A stretch of 20,922 bases of DNA from Bdellovibrionales bacterium (GCA_020434645.1 JAGRAK010000005.1:1-20922); one strand, 5' to 3'; numbered from the stretch's first letter, positions 1 to 7,109 are shown. Notes: a model not told the origin generated them from the letters alone. Translations and numbers: made by a program.

Positions 1-487
1 TTTTCTCTGATGGATGGTCTGCAATGTAAAGGCAACCATACAAAAACATAAGGCAAAGAAAATAATTGAGCGGGTAAACTTCTGCCACAATCATTTGACT
101 CCACATTGTGGCAGAAAACGCGACCACAAGTGCGGCTAAAAGCGCCAAGATCGGTCGCTCACTTAAGCGCTTATATATCAAATAACAAAAGACACTCCCG
201 AGAGCTCCGCAAACAACTGAAAATAAACTGACACGAAAGGCCACTTCACCAAAAGGCAGCCATGTAAAGAAATGAGAGAGCATCGTATAAAGTGGGTAAC
301 CCGGTGGATGCGGAATACCCCAATAATAGCTCGCTAGAATAAATAAACCAGAATCTTCAAAAGTAACAGAATGCGGAGCCGTAAAAAAATAAATAAAAAA
401 TGGAATTAAAAATGCCCAAAGAGTGCGCGAACGAAGTAAGGTATCGCTAAGAAGTGCCGACGATTTTTTGCTTGCCTCTTTTTGCAT
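1..487 (-). CDS. DUF2723 / TMEM260-type membrane glycosyltransferase (partial, N-terminal 162 residues)
   Basis: Reading the minus strand from ATG at 487 gives an uninterrupted frame to the window edge, with an in-frame TAA seven codons upstream, so this ATG is the only standard start. The 162 visible residues are hydrophobic, with membrane helices near 22-36, 84-104 and 112-130. They carry the DUF2723 hallmarks: an acidic luminal loop TFEDSGLFI (42-50), GIPHPPGYPLY (57-67) and AEVYPLN (135-141). Family members are GT-C-fold proteins related to eukaryotic TMEM260 O-mannosyltransferase, which transfer a sugar from a lipid-linked donor outside the cytoplasmic membrane; specificity cannot be read here. 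The gene begins inside the preceding methyltransferase gene (41-nt overlap), so the two are probably co-translated, and no clear Shine-Dalgarno is visible. The C-terminus lies outside the window. Confidence 0.85.
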   Translation of the reverse strand, partial: MQKEASKKSSALLSDTLLRSRTLWAFLIPFFIYFFTAPHSVTFEDSGLFILASYYWGIPHPPGYPLYTMLSHFFTWLPFGEVAFRVSLFSVVCGALGSVFCYLIYKRLSERPILALLAALVVAFSATMWSQMIVAEVYPLNYFLCLMFLYGCLYIADHPSEK

Positions 488-1541
488 ATTTTGAAAAATT
501 GATTACGCCCTTTACGACCTCATATGATAATTCACATTGAGTGCAAATGGACTCACTCTCCTCAAACAATTGAAGCTCAGATTTGCAATTCGAGCAACAA
601 ACAATATCTAAAATATCCTTAACTGGCTCTGTTTTTGTTACCGCTCGCACATCAGCTGGACGTGCCCACGCCTGCATCTCGCCTACAAATATTTTAAGCC
701 GCCAGTCTGATAAACTGAGCCAGCGTGCCACCGAGCGCATAAACTGCGCCCCTTTTTTCGAATATCGCTCAAGACGCATGAGAATGTCATCTAAACGCAT
801 ATAGGTGCACACGGGTTTAATTTTTAGAACTTCAAAACCTGAACGCTCAAGCATCGAAGTCAATGTTTTGGGTGTAAAATAAATTAAATGTTCATTTGGT
901 TTTAAGTGATACCAATGCCGACCCATAATCTGAGCTGACCAACTCTCTGCATTCGGAGTTGTAATGTGTAAAACACCATGACTTGAAAGAGCTCTCTTCG
1001 CATCTCTTAATAAATCGAGAGGATGACTCAAATGCTCAATCACATCAAACATGGTAATCAAATCAAATCGCGCCGGCTTCACCGCGAGCTTGTGAGGAGC
1101 CGACACAAAGCCATTCACTCCATATTTTTTTCGTGTTTCAATAACAGCGAATTCTGAAACATCAGTTACGTAGACATCCCAGCCACGCTTCTTTGCAGTT
1201 ACGCCCAAATGTCCAAGCGCACAGCCCACGTCTAACAGACGCCCCATGTGGCCTAAAATTTTTTCTGATTCTTCAAGACGTTTAGTAAACGTCACCACGT
1301 GACTTGCAAATTCACCACTGTAGTTTTGATAGCCCCCAGCCTCACCATTGTTTTCAAAGTATTCTTCTTTGTACATAGAGGTAAACTCAGGCGCTGGCAT
1401 TGGCACATACACCAAAGAACACTTTAAACACTCCACCACATCTGCACCTTTAAAAAGATACAAACTTTTCGCATTCGGCGATTCACAATTTGGGCATGTT
1501 ACAGGTGCGCGCATGAGTCTATTATCGGCGAGTTGACTCAT
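447..1541 (-). CDS. Class I SAM-dependent methyltransferase with zinc ribbons at both ends
   Basis: A 364-residue cytoplasmic protein. Residues 16-41 hold a CPNC...CLKC zinc ribbon. A Methyltransf_23-like Rossmann domain follows, with SAM motif I LLDVGCALG (102-110), an acidic strand end VTDVSE (125-130) and FDVIEHLSHP (165-174). Residues 309-350 form a second ribbon (C316, C319, C333, C336) that looks like a Trm112p/YcaR-type domain. The N-terminal ribbon plus methyltransferase layout is typical of sugar or polysaccharide methylases in glycan gene clusters, which fits the downstream DUF2723 glycosyltransferase; the substrate is unknown. The start at 1541 has no good ribosome binding site. 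The second ATG, at residue 10, would still retain the whole first ribbon. The gene is divergent from the HIT gene. Confidence 0.85.
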   Translation of the reverse strand: MSQLADNRLMRAPVTCPNCESPNAKSLYLFKGADVVECLKCSLVYVPMPAPEFTSMYKEEYFENNGEAGGYQNYSGEFASHVVTFTKRLEESEKILGHMGRLLDVGCALGHLGVTAKKRGWDVYVTDVSEFAVIETRKKYGVNGFVSAPHKLAVKPARFDLITMFDVIEHLSHPLDLLRDAKRALSSHGVLHITTPNAESWSAQIMGRHWYHLKPNEHLIYFTPKTLTSMLERSGFEVLKIKPVCTYMRLDDILMRLERYSKKGAQFMRSVARWLSLSDWRLKIFVGEMQAWARPADVRAVTKTEPVKDILDIVCCSNCKSELQLFEESESICTQCELSYEVVKGVINFSKYAKRGKQKIVGTS

Positions 1542-1609
1542 TTTTTTGACTTATTTTCTCTATCAAAATGCTAGACCGAAGTCACAAACCTAGTCTAAGA
1601 TCTCAGGCT

Positions 1610-1948
1610 ATGACGATATTTAATAAAATTATCAACAAAGAAATACCAGCTAAAATCGTATATGAAGACGACCTTTGTATGGCTTTTCATGATGTCACCC
1701 CTCAAGCACCCACACACATCCTGATGATACCCAAAAAACAAATTCGCTCGATGGCCGAAGTCAAAGCTGAAGACAAAGAAGTTCTAGGCCACATGATGGT
1801 GAAGTGTTCAGAAATTGCCGCCAAACTGGGCGTAAGCGAAAAAGGATTTCGCTTAGTTGTAAACACCAACTCTTGGGGTGGGCAATCTGTATATCACCTG
1901 CATATTCACTTGCTGGCCGGTCGCGCGCTTTCTTGGCCACCGGGCTAA
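1610..1948 (+). CDS. HIT family (histidine triad, HINT-like) nucleotide hydrolase
   Basis: From ATG 1610 the protein is 112 residues, the usual bacterial HINT length. It begins MTIFNKIINKEIPAKIVYED and carries the triad HLHIHLL with H96, H98 and H100, preceded by NTNSWGGQSVY (85-95) and ending in SWPPG, all standard for the HINT branch. These small dimeric enzymes hydrolyse purine nucleoside phosphoramidates such as AMP-lysine; the physiological substrate in bacteria is poorly defined. An in-frame ATG at 1568 would add 14 residues unlike the family, so I chose 1610. Neither start has a convincing Shine-Dalgarno. The gene converges with the aminotransferase gene, their stop codons being three bases apart. 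Confidence 0.93.
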   Translation: MTIFNKIINKEIPAKIVYEDDLCMAFHDVTPQAPTHILMIPKKQIRSMAEVKAEDKEVLGHMMVKCSEIAAKLGVSEKGFRLVVNTNSWGGQSVYHLHIHLLAGRALSWPPG

Positions 1949-1951
1949 TGC

Positions 1952-2887
1952 CTAACCCATATCTTGATCAACAAGCTTACGCAGGGCTTGAGCGACAGCA
2001 CCGGGCTTACCACTCCCGACTATAGTATTTTGATATTTCGTAACAGGCAGCACTGAAAGTGTGGTGCCCACCATCATGATTTCACGGGCGCGCTCAAGTT
2101 CAGAAATATGAATGTCACCTACGCGAATATTTTTTATCAAAGGGGTAGACTTCAAACGCTCCGCAAGCTCGAGCGCTCGCACCAAGGTGGTGCCGCGCAA
2201 AGTGTAATCAAAATTGGGTGCTAGCAATTCACCTTCTGCAGTCAAAATCATTATGTTTTCAGTAGGCCCCTCGGCAAGAAAGCCATCAGTGGTGACGCTC
2301 ACCGAAAAGTCATACCCGGCATCTAAAGATTCTTTTTTCATCATCACGTTGGGTAAATAATTGCAGCTCTTCACTGTCGCATATGGAGCCGGCTTTACAC
2401 CCACCTTTGACAGCATCACACTCACACCCTTTTCATATTTCTCTTCTGAAAGGGAGACAAAATCCACCGCCACAATATAAATTTGACTACCTATGGTTGA
2501 GTACGGGTTCGGCGAAAAATCCCCAGGACCGCGACTGACAAAGAGGCGTAGCACCCCATGATTATTGAATTTTGATACTGAAACCAACTCTTCACATATT
2601 TTTTGTAACTCGCCAATAGTCTTGGTTATTTTAAGATCAATAGCCCCGGCTGAACGAAAAAGCCTCTCAAGATGTGGCCGAAGTAAATATATGCCCGAAG
2701 GGGTGACACGCATGGCTTCAAATACACCATCACCTCGATGCACCATGTGATCATCAATGGGCAAAACCATAAGCGCAGGATCTGTCACGACTCCATCAAA
2801 GAGAGTTGAATACATAGCCAGGTATTTTTTAGATTTAGAATGCTCTCGTAAATGCTTAAGCCACTCGGTTTCATTTAGAATTTTCAT
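1952..2887 (-). CDS. Class IV PLP-dependent aminotransferase (IlvE / Dat / PabC type)
   Basis: A 311-residue fold-type IV PLP enzyme. Visible signatures are RGDGVFEAMRV (51-61), the probable Schiff-base lysine K173 in TVKSCNYLPN, then DGFLAEGPTENIMIL, which matches the E-G-(S/P)-x-x-N phosphate-binding loop, and a conserved LRGTT segment. Branched-chain aminotransferase, D-amino-acid aminotransferase and 4-amino-4-deoxychorismate lyase share these motifs and cannot be separated by eye. Its ATG lies inside the end of the AmpG-like permease gene (17-nt overlap), with AAGG six bases upstream, so the two are likely translated together. If the permease imports muropeptides, a D-amino-acid activity would be a natural partner; that is inference. 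Confidence 0.88.
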   Translation of the reverse strand: MKILNETEWLKHLREHSKSKKYLAMYSTLFDGVVTDPALMVLPIDDHMVHRGDGVFEAMRVTPSGIYLLRPHLERLFRSAGAIDLKITKTIGELQKICEELVSVSKFNNHGVLRLFVSRGPGDFSPNPYSTIGSQIYIVAVDFVSLSEEKYEKGVSVMLSKVGVKPAPYATVKSCNYLPNVMMKKESLDAGYDFSVSVTTDGFLAEGPTENIMILTAEGELLAPNFDYTLRGTTLVRALELAERLKSTPLIKNIRVGDIHISELERAREIMMVGTTLSVLPVTKYQNTIVGSGKPGAVAQALRKLVDQDMG

Positions 2888-4217
2888 GCTTAACCTTATC
2901 GCCGTTCCAAGGCGCCACCCAAAACAGCAAAATCATGCCCGGTATTGCAATCACACCAGAGAGAATAAAAAATTTAGTCCAACCCAAACCATTGAACTGG
3001 CCAAATATTTTATAAAAAATCCCGTCTCCCGCAGAAATACCCTCAATTAAAAAACCTGTTGAGCCACTGGCAAGGCTTCGAGCTAAACCAAAAAGGGATG
3101 AAAACATCGCCAGCTGCGTGCCTGTGAAATTCACACTTGAGACGCGCGCAATATACGCCATAAACGCCGAGGTGCCGAGACCGGCTGCCAGATATTCAAG
3201 AGTTAAAACCACAATCAAAACCGGCACATTATTACCAACCAAACTTAAAATCACAAAACCAAATATAGTCACCCACTGCATAAAGCCGAATATCCATAAA
3301 GAGCGATTGATGCCGTAACGATAAATATAAAGTCCGCCAACTATAGAGCCAATAAACATAGACCAAAAATTAGTGAGCTTTATCAAGGAGCCAATTTGCG
3401 TGAGTGAAAAGCCCATATCAATATAAAATGGGGTGGCAAGTGCTGTTGCCATGGTGTCGCCCAGTTTATAGAAAAACATAAAAGCTAAAATCAGCAAAGC
3501 TCGTGATACGCCATCGCGTTTAAAAAATTCTAAAAATGGCTCGATATAAGCGTCTACCATATTTTTTGGTGGCGCGATCTTAGTTACAATTTCTTTAATT
3601 GAAAAAGTGTGAATGATCCCCACTAACATAAAGAGCGCAATGACCAGATGCACAGTCGACCACGGCACATAGTCAGCTAAAATTATACCCAAGCCACCCG
3701 GCACAAACCCCGCCACACGATATGCATTTTGATAAAATGAGTTGCCCAGACCCAGCTCACTATCGGGCAATAGTTCACGACGGTAAGCATCGAGCACCAC
3801 ATCTTGCGTTGCTGAGAATATGCACATCGCGGCCACAGCGACTACAACAGCCGTTAACGCTTGCACCGGATTAAAAAGTGAAAGTGATGCCATTGCCATC
3901 ATGCACCCAATTTGAGAAACCAGCATCCATCCCCGTCTGCGCCCAAGAAAAGGCAAACTGATGCGATCAAGAAGTGGCGCCCAAAAAATTTTCAGACTGT
4001 AAGGCAACGTCACCAGACTAAATAAACCAATGGTTTTTAAATCAATACCATCTGATCTCAGCCAGGCCGGCACCAATTGATAAATGTAATAAAGCGGAAG
4101 GCCTGACGTAAATCCGTTGAATAAACAAATGAGCATGCGCTTATTGAGGAGAGCCTCTTTGAAACTTATTTTTTTTGTAGACGCCTTAGCAGAGTTTGAA
4201 CTTTGATTTTCTGACAT
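2871..4217 (-). CDS. ampG: AmpG-like major facilitator permease (muropeptide-type)
   Basis: A 448-residue protein with about twelve hydrophobic segments. The first third follows the AmpG pattern closely: SGLPLYY (38-44), AWLRSDGIDLKTIGLFSLV (51-69), LPYSLKIFWAPLLDR (71-85) and LGRRRGW (91-97), the last being the MFS loop 2-3 signature. AmpG proteins import anhydro-muropeptides across the inner membrane for peptidoglycan recycling. The family also includes relatives of unknown substrate, so transport of cell-wall fragments is a family-based inference. The start at 4217 has AAGG about nine bases upstream. It is the first gene of a two-gene unit with the aminotransferase. The 446-nt gap upstream should contain its promoter. 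Confidence 0.8.
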   Translation of the reverse strand: MSENQSSNSAKASTKKISFKEALLNKRMLICLFNGFTSGLPLYYIYQLVPAWLRSDGIDLKTIGLFSLVTLPYSLKIFWAPLLDRISLPFLGRRRGWMLVSQIGCMMAMASLSLFNPVQALTAVVVAVAAMCIFSATQDVVLDAYRRELLPDSELGLGNSFYQNAYRVAGFVPGGLGIILADYVPWSTVHLVIALFMLVGIIHTFSIKEIVTKIAPPKNMVDAYIEPFLEFFKRDGVSRALLILAFMFFYKLGDTMATALATPFYIDMGFSLTQIGSLIKLTNFWSMFIGSIVGGLYIYRYGINRSLWIFGFMQWVTIFGFVILSLVGNNVPVLIVVLTLEYLAAGLGTSAFMAYIARVSSVNFTGTQLAMFSSLFGLARSLASGSTGFLIEGISAGDGIFYKIFGQFNGLGWTKFFILSGVIAIPGMILLFWVAPWNGDKVKHENSK

Positions 4218-4342
4218 TTACACGCGCCTTATTCTGAAGATGAAAAATTATCAAAGACACAATATCATTTTAATTTATGTTTTTCACACACTTAAAGGCC
4301 ATAGACTTTAGTCTGAGCCGACTCCCACTTTCTAGTAGCGGG

Positions 4343-4388
4343 AAAACTTAAATTCTACCGCCTACGGCTAAGCGCTGCGTTAAGTTTT
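4343..4388. repeat. Perfect 9-bp inverted repeat enclosing a smaller GC-rich hairpin
   Basis: AAAACTTAA at 4343-4351 is exactly complementary to TTAAGTTTT at 4380-4388. The 28 bases between contain GCCTACGGC, which can fold as a tight hairpin, and the palindrome AGCGCT. It lies about 125 bp upstream of the AmpG-like gene and has no coding explanation. It could be a structured RNA leader, a repetitive extragenic palindrome or a weak bidirectional terminator. No long T-run follows on either strand, so a terminator is the least likely. Confidence 0.45.
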
Positions 4389-4479
4389 GCTGATGAATAC
4401 GGTGGGTGCACATATGCTTACATCACATGCTGGCACAATATCTGCTCATACTCCCCCACAACCATCGGAGGAGGCAGTC

Positions 4480-4578
4480 ATGCTTGACACTATTCATATC
4501 ATGTCCGGATTTCGACAAATCAAAGAGGAGTTCCGGTCGCAATGCCGGATATTAAAACCACCCCATGCTCAAAAGTAA
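4480..4578 (+). CDS. Possible small protein gene (32 residues), unrecognised
   Basis: ATG 4480 is preceded, five bases upstream, by GGAGGAGG, one of the strongest Shine-Dalgarno sequences in the window. The frame encodes 32 residues beginning MLDTIHIMSGF and ending KPPHAQK: a short hydrophobic start, then a basic tail with no membrane helix. A longer frame opens at 4387 without a ribosome binding site, so 4480 is the better start. CTCC at 4451 could pair with the GGAG of the Shine-Dalgarno, but the stem is only four pairs. No family is recognised. Such a short frame may occur by chance; only the ribosome binding site supports it. Confidence 0.3.
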   Translation: MLDTIHIMSGFRQIKEEFRSQCRILKPPHAQK

Positions 4579-4663
4579 ATCTAATGGAGAGAGCTTAATA
4601 AAATTAGCGCTGTCGACAAATCAACATCACCCGCATGTTTTCTTAAATGATACATATAAAAAA

Positions 4664-5110
4664 CTAGGAACACTTCCGTTTCGTTTCTTGAAGTGACTCA
4701 CCAATAAAACCAAAGGCATCCATTAACTCATATGGCGTCATCGGGCACTTACGAAAATCCGGCAATGAAGAAAGCCTCGGACCGTCCACCAGTTTAGCTT
4801 CTTTTTCAGTGATCGTGAACTCTGCCCACTCATTTTCTCCGCACATTAGTAACATTATGTGCTCATCATACGATCTTATCAAAATATAGGCGGTGTGCTC
4901 GCGGTCAATATTTACAAAATGCCAAGGATCAGAAACCCTCTTAAGATTTTGCACTTCATCGATCATCGATTGACCGGCACCCATGTCGCGCAAGTGGATA
5001 TAATAATACTCACCTAAATATTGCCGAAAATTTTTGCTTAAATAGTCGGCGATCTGCGACATTAGGGCAAACTCACGACCGGGTTTGTTCATAAATTCTT
5101 CAAGCGCCAT
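4664..5110 (-). CDS. Hypothetical protein, unrecognised, probably cytoplasmic
   Basis: A 148-residue protein with no signal peptide or membrane segment and a normal mix of charged and hydrophobic residues, which supports a real soluble protein. The middle (about 73-107) alternates hydrophobic and polar residues like beta strands, for example HTAYILIRSYDEHIMLLMC. The C-terminal part looks helical (PYELMDAFGFIGESL), followed by a basic tail with a final cysteine. I do not recognise the family. The start is uncertain: ATG 5110 has no Shine-Dalgarno, while the in-frame ATG at 5092 (residue 7) is preceded by a weak GAAG. It stands alone between two gaps, so context gives no hint of function. Confidence 0.65.
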   Translation of the reverse strand: MALEEFMNKPGREFALMSQIADYLSKNFRQYLGEYYYIHLRDMGAGQSMIDEVQNLKRVSDPWHFVNIDREHTAYILIRSYDEHIMLLMCGENEWAEFTITEKEAKLVDGPRLSSLPDFRKCPMTPYELMDAFGFIGESLQETKRKCS

Positions 5111-5135
5111 AAATCACGTATCGGTAAATTGAACC

Positions 5136-5161
5136 CGAGAATTGAATCTCGACTTACGTCG
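5136..5161. repeat. Two overlapping short hairpins in a 174-nt divergent intergenic region
   Basis: CGAGA (5136-5140) pairs with TCTCG (5147-5151) around a six-base loop, and CGAC (5150-5153) pairs with GTCG (5158-5161). The two are mutually exclusive at their junction. They sit between the divergent starts of the unknown gene at 5110 and the thioesterase at 5285, where either strand's leader or an operator could lie. The first resembles a tRNA T-arm, but its loop has six bases rather than seven and no acceptor stem surrounds it. Confidence 0.3.
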
Positions 5162-5243
5162 TTGAGTCGCTGTTGACCTGCTTCTTGTTCCCATATACCT
5201 ATAATCTGAATTGATGCCTGATAGCAGAACATTCAAACATTAG

Positions 5244-5249
5244 TATAAT
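5244..5249 (+). promoter_or_regulatory. Candidate -10 element for the thioesterase gene
   Basis: A perfect TATAAT at 5244-5249 lies 35 bases before the ATG at 5285, a sensible leader length. No good -35 is found 16-18 bases upstream. A second perfect TATAAT occurs at 5200-5205, with TTGACC at 5173 but a 21-base spacer, so either could be the working -10. Confidence 0.35.
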
Positions 5250-5284
5250 AAAAAGATGCACTCAAAAACAAAGGCTACACACAT

Positions 5285-5707
5285 ATGATCGCACGCACTT
5301 ATCACTGGAAGTTCAAAGTACGCGAAACTCACCTCGACACTTTTGGTCACATGAATCACGCCAAATATCTCGAAATATTTGAACAAGCCCGCTGGGAGCT
5401 TATTAATGAAGGCGGCTACGGTTTAAAAAAAATAAAAGAAACTCAAATTGGCCCCACAATATTAGAGGCTAAAATTCAATATCGTCGCGAGCTGCTGCTC
5501 CATGACGAGGTCACCGTAGAGTCTATTTGCACTGAATATAACGGTAAACTTGGTAAAGTTTACCAACGCATGATCAACTCTGCCGGCAAAGAATCAGCCA
5601 ATTTAGAAATTGTGGTTGGGTTATTTGATATGACGGCAAGAAAGCTCATAGAGCCTACACCCGAGTGGAAGGCCGCTCTCGGCATCAAAGACGAAGCTGA
5701 GACGTAA
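5285..5707 (+). CDS. Hotdog-fold acyl-CoA thioesterase (4HBT / YbgC-FadM type)
   Basis: A 140-residue protein with the 4HBT signature near its N-terminus: LDTFGHMNHAKYLEIFEQAR (17-36), in which D18 is the expected catalytic aspartate and H22, N24 and Y28 are conserved family positions. The later segment RRELLLHDEVTVES matches the central hotdog strands. Proteins of this group are cytoplasmic homotetramers or dimers that hydrolyse acyl-CoA thioesters; chain length cannot be read from sequence. There is no strong Shine-Dalgarno before ATG 5285. The gene is followed after 131 nt by two secreted proteins on the same strand, with no visible functional link. Confidence 0.87.
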   Translation: MIARTYHWKFKVRETHLDTFGHMNHAKYLEIFEQARWELINEGGYGLKKIKETQIGPTILEAKIQYRRELLLHDEVTVESICTEYNGKLGKVYQRMINSAGKESANLEIVVGLFDMTARKLIEPTPEWKAALGIKDEAET

Positions 5708-5791
5708 AATCTCAAAACCTGAATCAAAACAAATATTTCAAAATTCAAATTGTAATCTTTACCTATTCCAGACTCTGCGGGCAAGAGGTAG

Positions 5792-5836
5792 AAGATCCCC
5801 TCGAACCAAACGTCAATCTTAAGCCAAGGGGATCTT
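5792..5836 (+). promoter_or_regulatory. Perfect 10-bp inverted repeat sequestering the Shine-Dalgarno of the next gene
   Basis: AAGATCCCCT at 5792-5801 is the exact reverse complement of AGGGGATCTT at 5827-5836, separated by 25 bases. The right arm contains the likely Shine-Dalgarno AAGGGG (5826-5831), seven bases before ATG 5839. If transcribed, the RNA would fold with its ribosome binding site in the stem. There is no T-run after the right arm, so it is not an intrinsic terminator. It could be a translational switch, an RNA thermometer or a DNA operator. Confidence 0.55.
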
Positions 5837-5838
5837 AC

Positions 5839-6399
5839 ATGACACTTCGTACTTTGTGCTGCGGGCTCATTTTGTTTTCTAGCCTCGCCGCAAACGCTGG
5901 AGAAATTCTCTCTAGCGATCAAATCAACTTGCTCAAAATAGAGCGTCAGAATCTTATAGAAGAACGTGAAAATGCAGTTGCTCAAATTATTTCTAACGAG
6001 AAAAAAATTGAAATGCTTCTTGATTGGGCTAATGGCAACAAACCCAGCACAATAAAAGACAAAGTCGCCCCTGCCGCAAGTGCTGTTGTCGCCGGTGGAG
6101 CAGCAACAACTTACCTCATTAAGTACATGCCTGAAGTTTTAGCGAGCTTGCCGGTCAGCGTGCAACGCGTGATCAAAGCCACGCCTGCTCTTGCTGGTAT
6201 CGTCGCTGCCGTTTACTTCGGCTATGACAGCGTCGAATATCACAAAGTGACAGGCCAGCTCTTGAGCCTTGATACCATCGACAAAAGACAAGCTCTTTAC
6301 ACAATACTCATAGCTTATCGCGAAGCATTGGGAGAAGAAATTGAACTCATAACAAAAGAGATCAATGCCCTCGATGCCCAACTCAATATGTACGAATAA
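5839..6399 (+). CDS. Exported coiled-coil protein with central hydrophobic hairpin, paralog 1
   Basis: A 186-residue protein. A signal peptide (1-20) ends in ANA before GE. Residues 27-62 are a charged amphipathic helix likely to form a coiled coil. A glycine/alanine-rich hydrophobic stretch spans about 77-97, a second about 114-129 (TPALAGIVAAVYFGYD), and residues 150-186 form another charged helix. The layout is helix, hydrophobic hairpin, helix. No known domain is recognised. The next gene has the same order and shares aligned segments, for example IEMLLDWANGN here against VEFIEDYSTGD there, and AGIVA in both. Location is periplasmic or membrane-associated. The ribosome binding site lies inside the inverted repeat at 5792-5836. 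Confidence 0.8.
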   Translation: MTLRTLCCGLILFSSLAANAGEILSSDQINLLKIERQNLIEERENAVAQIISNEKKIEMLLDWANGNKPSTIKDKVAPAASAVVAGGAATTYLIKYMPEVLASLPVSVQRVIKATPALAGIVAAVYFGYDSVEYHKVTGQLLSLDTIDKRQALYTILIAYREALGEEIELITKEINALDAQLNMYE

Positions 6400-6435
6400 T
6401 CAAAAATATATTTTAAAACTTTTTAAGGAGAACAA

Positions 6436-7095
6436 ATGAAATCATTAAAACTCGTAACACTTGCACTTATAGCCACTGTCTCAACATCATCGACATCTTT
6501 TGCAAATGATCTACAAGATAAAAAATCAATGACGGTTCAACTTCAAATTCAGAAACAAAAATTGCTTGAAGAAATTGCGGTCAACACATTGCTTGCCGAA
6601 AAACTAGCCACTGACGTTGAGTTTATCGAAGACTATTCAACTGGAGACCTTACTCTCAGCACAATAATCGCTCAGTACCCCGTAGCCACGCAAGGTACAT
6701 TCATCGCTGCCGTTACAGCTTCAGCAAAATTCTTTAATAGCAAAGTGATTGACCCCGCACTTCTAAAACAAGAAGCCGGCGTCATCGTGAAGCTGCTTCA
6801 GAGGTTTCCGAAGCTTTCTAAAAACACAGCTTGGGCTGCTGGCATAGTTGCGACTGCGGCTTCTATCTATTACACAGTTGATCGTGCAGTGGCTTATGCC
6901 GACCTAAAATCAAAGACCGCTGAACAAGTGGGTGCTCTTTACGCAGCAAAAGTAGCTGAGCTCAACATGCGCCGTGATGCTGTTGCTGTTGCTGTGAGCG
7001 AACTCTTAGACCTCAATCGTGAACTTAACCAAATGAGCGTAAGTAAAATTAGCGACATCCTTGGTAAAGTCCCAAAAGGTAAAGATAAGCTTTAA
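6436..7095 (+). CDS. Exported coiled-coil protein with central hydrophobic segment, paralog 2
   Basis: A 219-residue protein starting 36 bases after paralog 1, with a strong AAGGAG six bases before its ATG. The signal peptide (1-23) ends SFA before ND. Residues 29-66 are a heptad-like helix. A small-residue-rich stretch lies at about 82-100, and the clearest hydrophobic helix is AAGIVATAASIYYTV at 134-148. A long helix runs from 155 to 200, followed by a short lysine-rich tail. It aligns in order with paralog 1 across the whole length but is about 30 residues longer. The two are probably one transcript that ends at the stem-loop 7110-7145. I do not recognise the family. An envelope structural or membrane-active role is possible but unproven. 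Confidence 0.8.
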   Translation: MKSLKLVTLALIATVSTSSTSFANDLQDKKSMTVQLQIQKQKLLEEIAVNTLLAEKLATDVEFIEDYSTGDLTLSTIIAQYPVATQGTFIAAVTASAKFFNSKVIDPALLKQEAGVIVKLLQRFPKLSKNTAWAAGIVATAASIYYTVDRAVAYADLKSKTAEQVGALYAAKVAELNMRRDAVAVAVSELLDLNRELNQMSVSKISDILGKVPKGKDKL

Positions 7096-7109
7096 TTTTT
7101 ATTCATCAG

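Larger units (their letters stand above)
4218..4663. other. 446-nt intergenic region between divergently placed or unrelated units
   Basis: This is the longest stretch without a confident gene. It should contain the promoter of the AmpG-like gene (transcribed leftwards). It also holds the inverted repeat at 4343-4388, a small hairpin AGAC-TTTA-GTCT near 4308-4319, and the candidate small gene at 4480-4578. I found no tRNA, no recognisable riboswitch and no transposase remnant on either strand. Confidence 0.6.

Noticed and set aside
2757..3050. 97-residue plus-strand open frame
   Set aside because: Antisense across the permease/aminotransferase overlap; no supporting signal.
4343..4388. Possible integron attC site
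   Set aside because: Only one box fits GTTRRRY; the partner arm reads ACTTAAA instead of ending AAC, and there is no cassette array or integrase.
4387..4479. Upstream extension of the candidate small protein to ATG 4387
   Set aside because: No ribosome binding site at 4387, whereas 4480 has a very strong one.
5120..5165. T-arm-like hairpin suggesting a tRNA on the minus strand
   Set aside because: The loop has six bases rather than seven, and no acceptor, D or anticodon stems fit around it.
5560..5985. 141-residue minus-strand open frame
   Set aside because: It is antisense to the end of the thioesterase gene and the signal peptide of the next gene, has no ribosome binding site and no recognisable domain.
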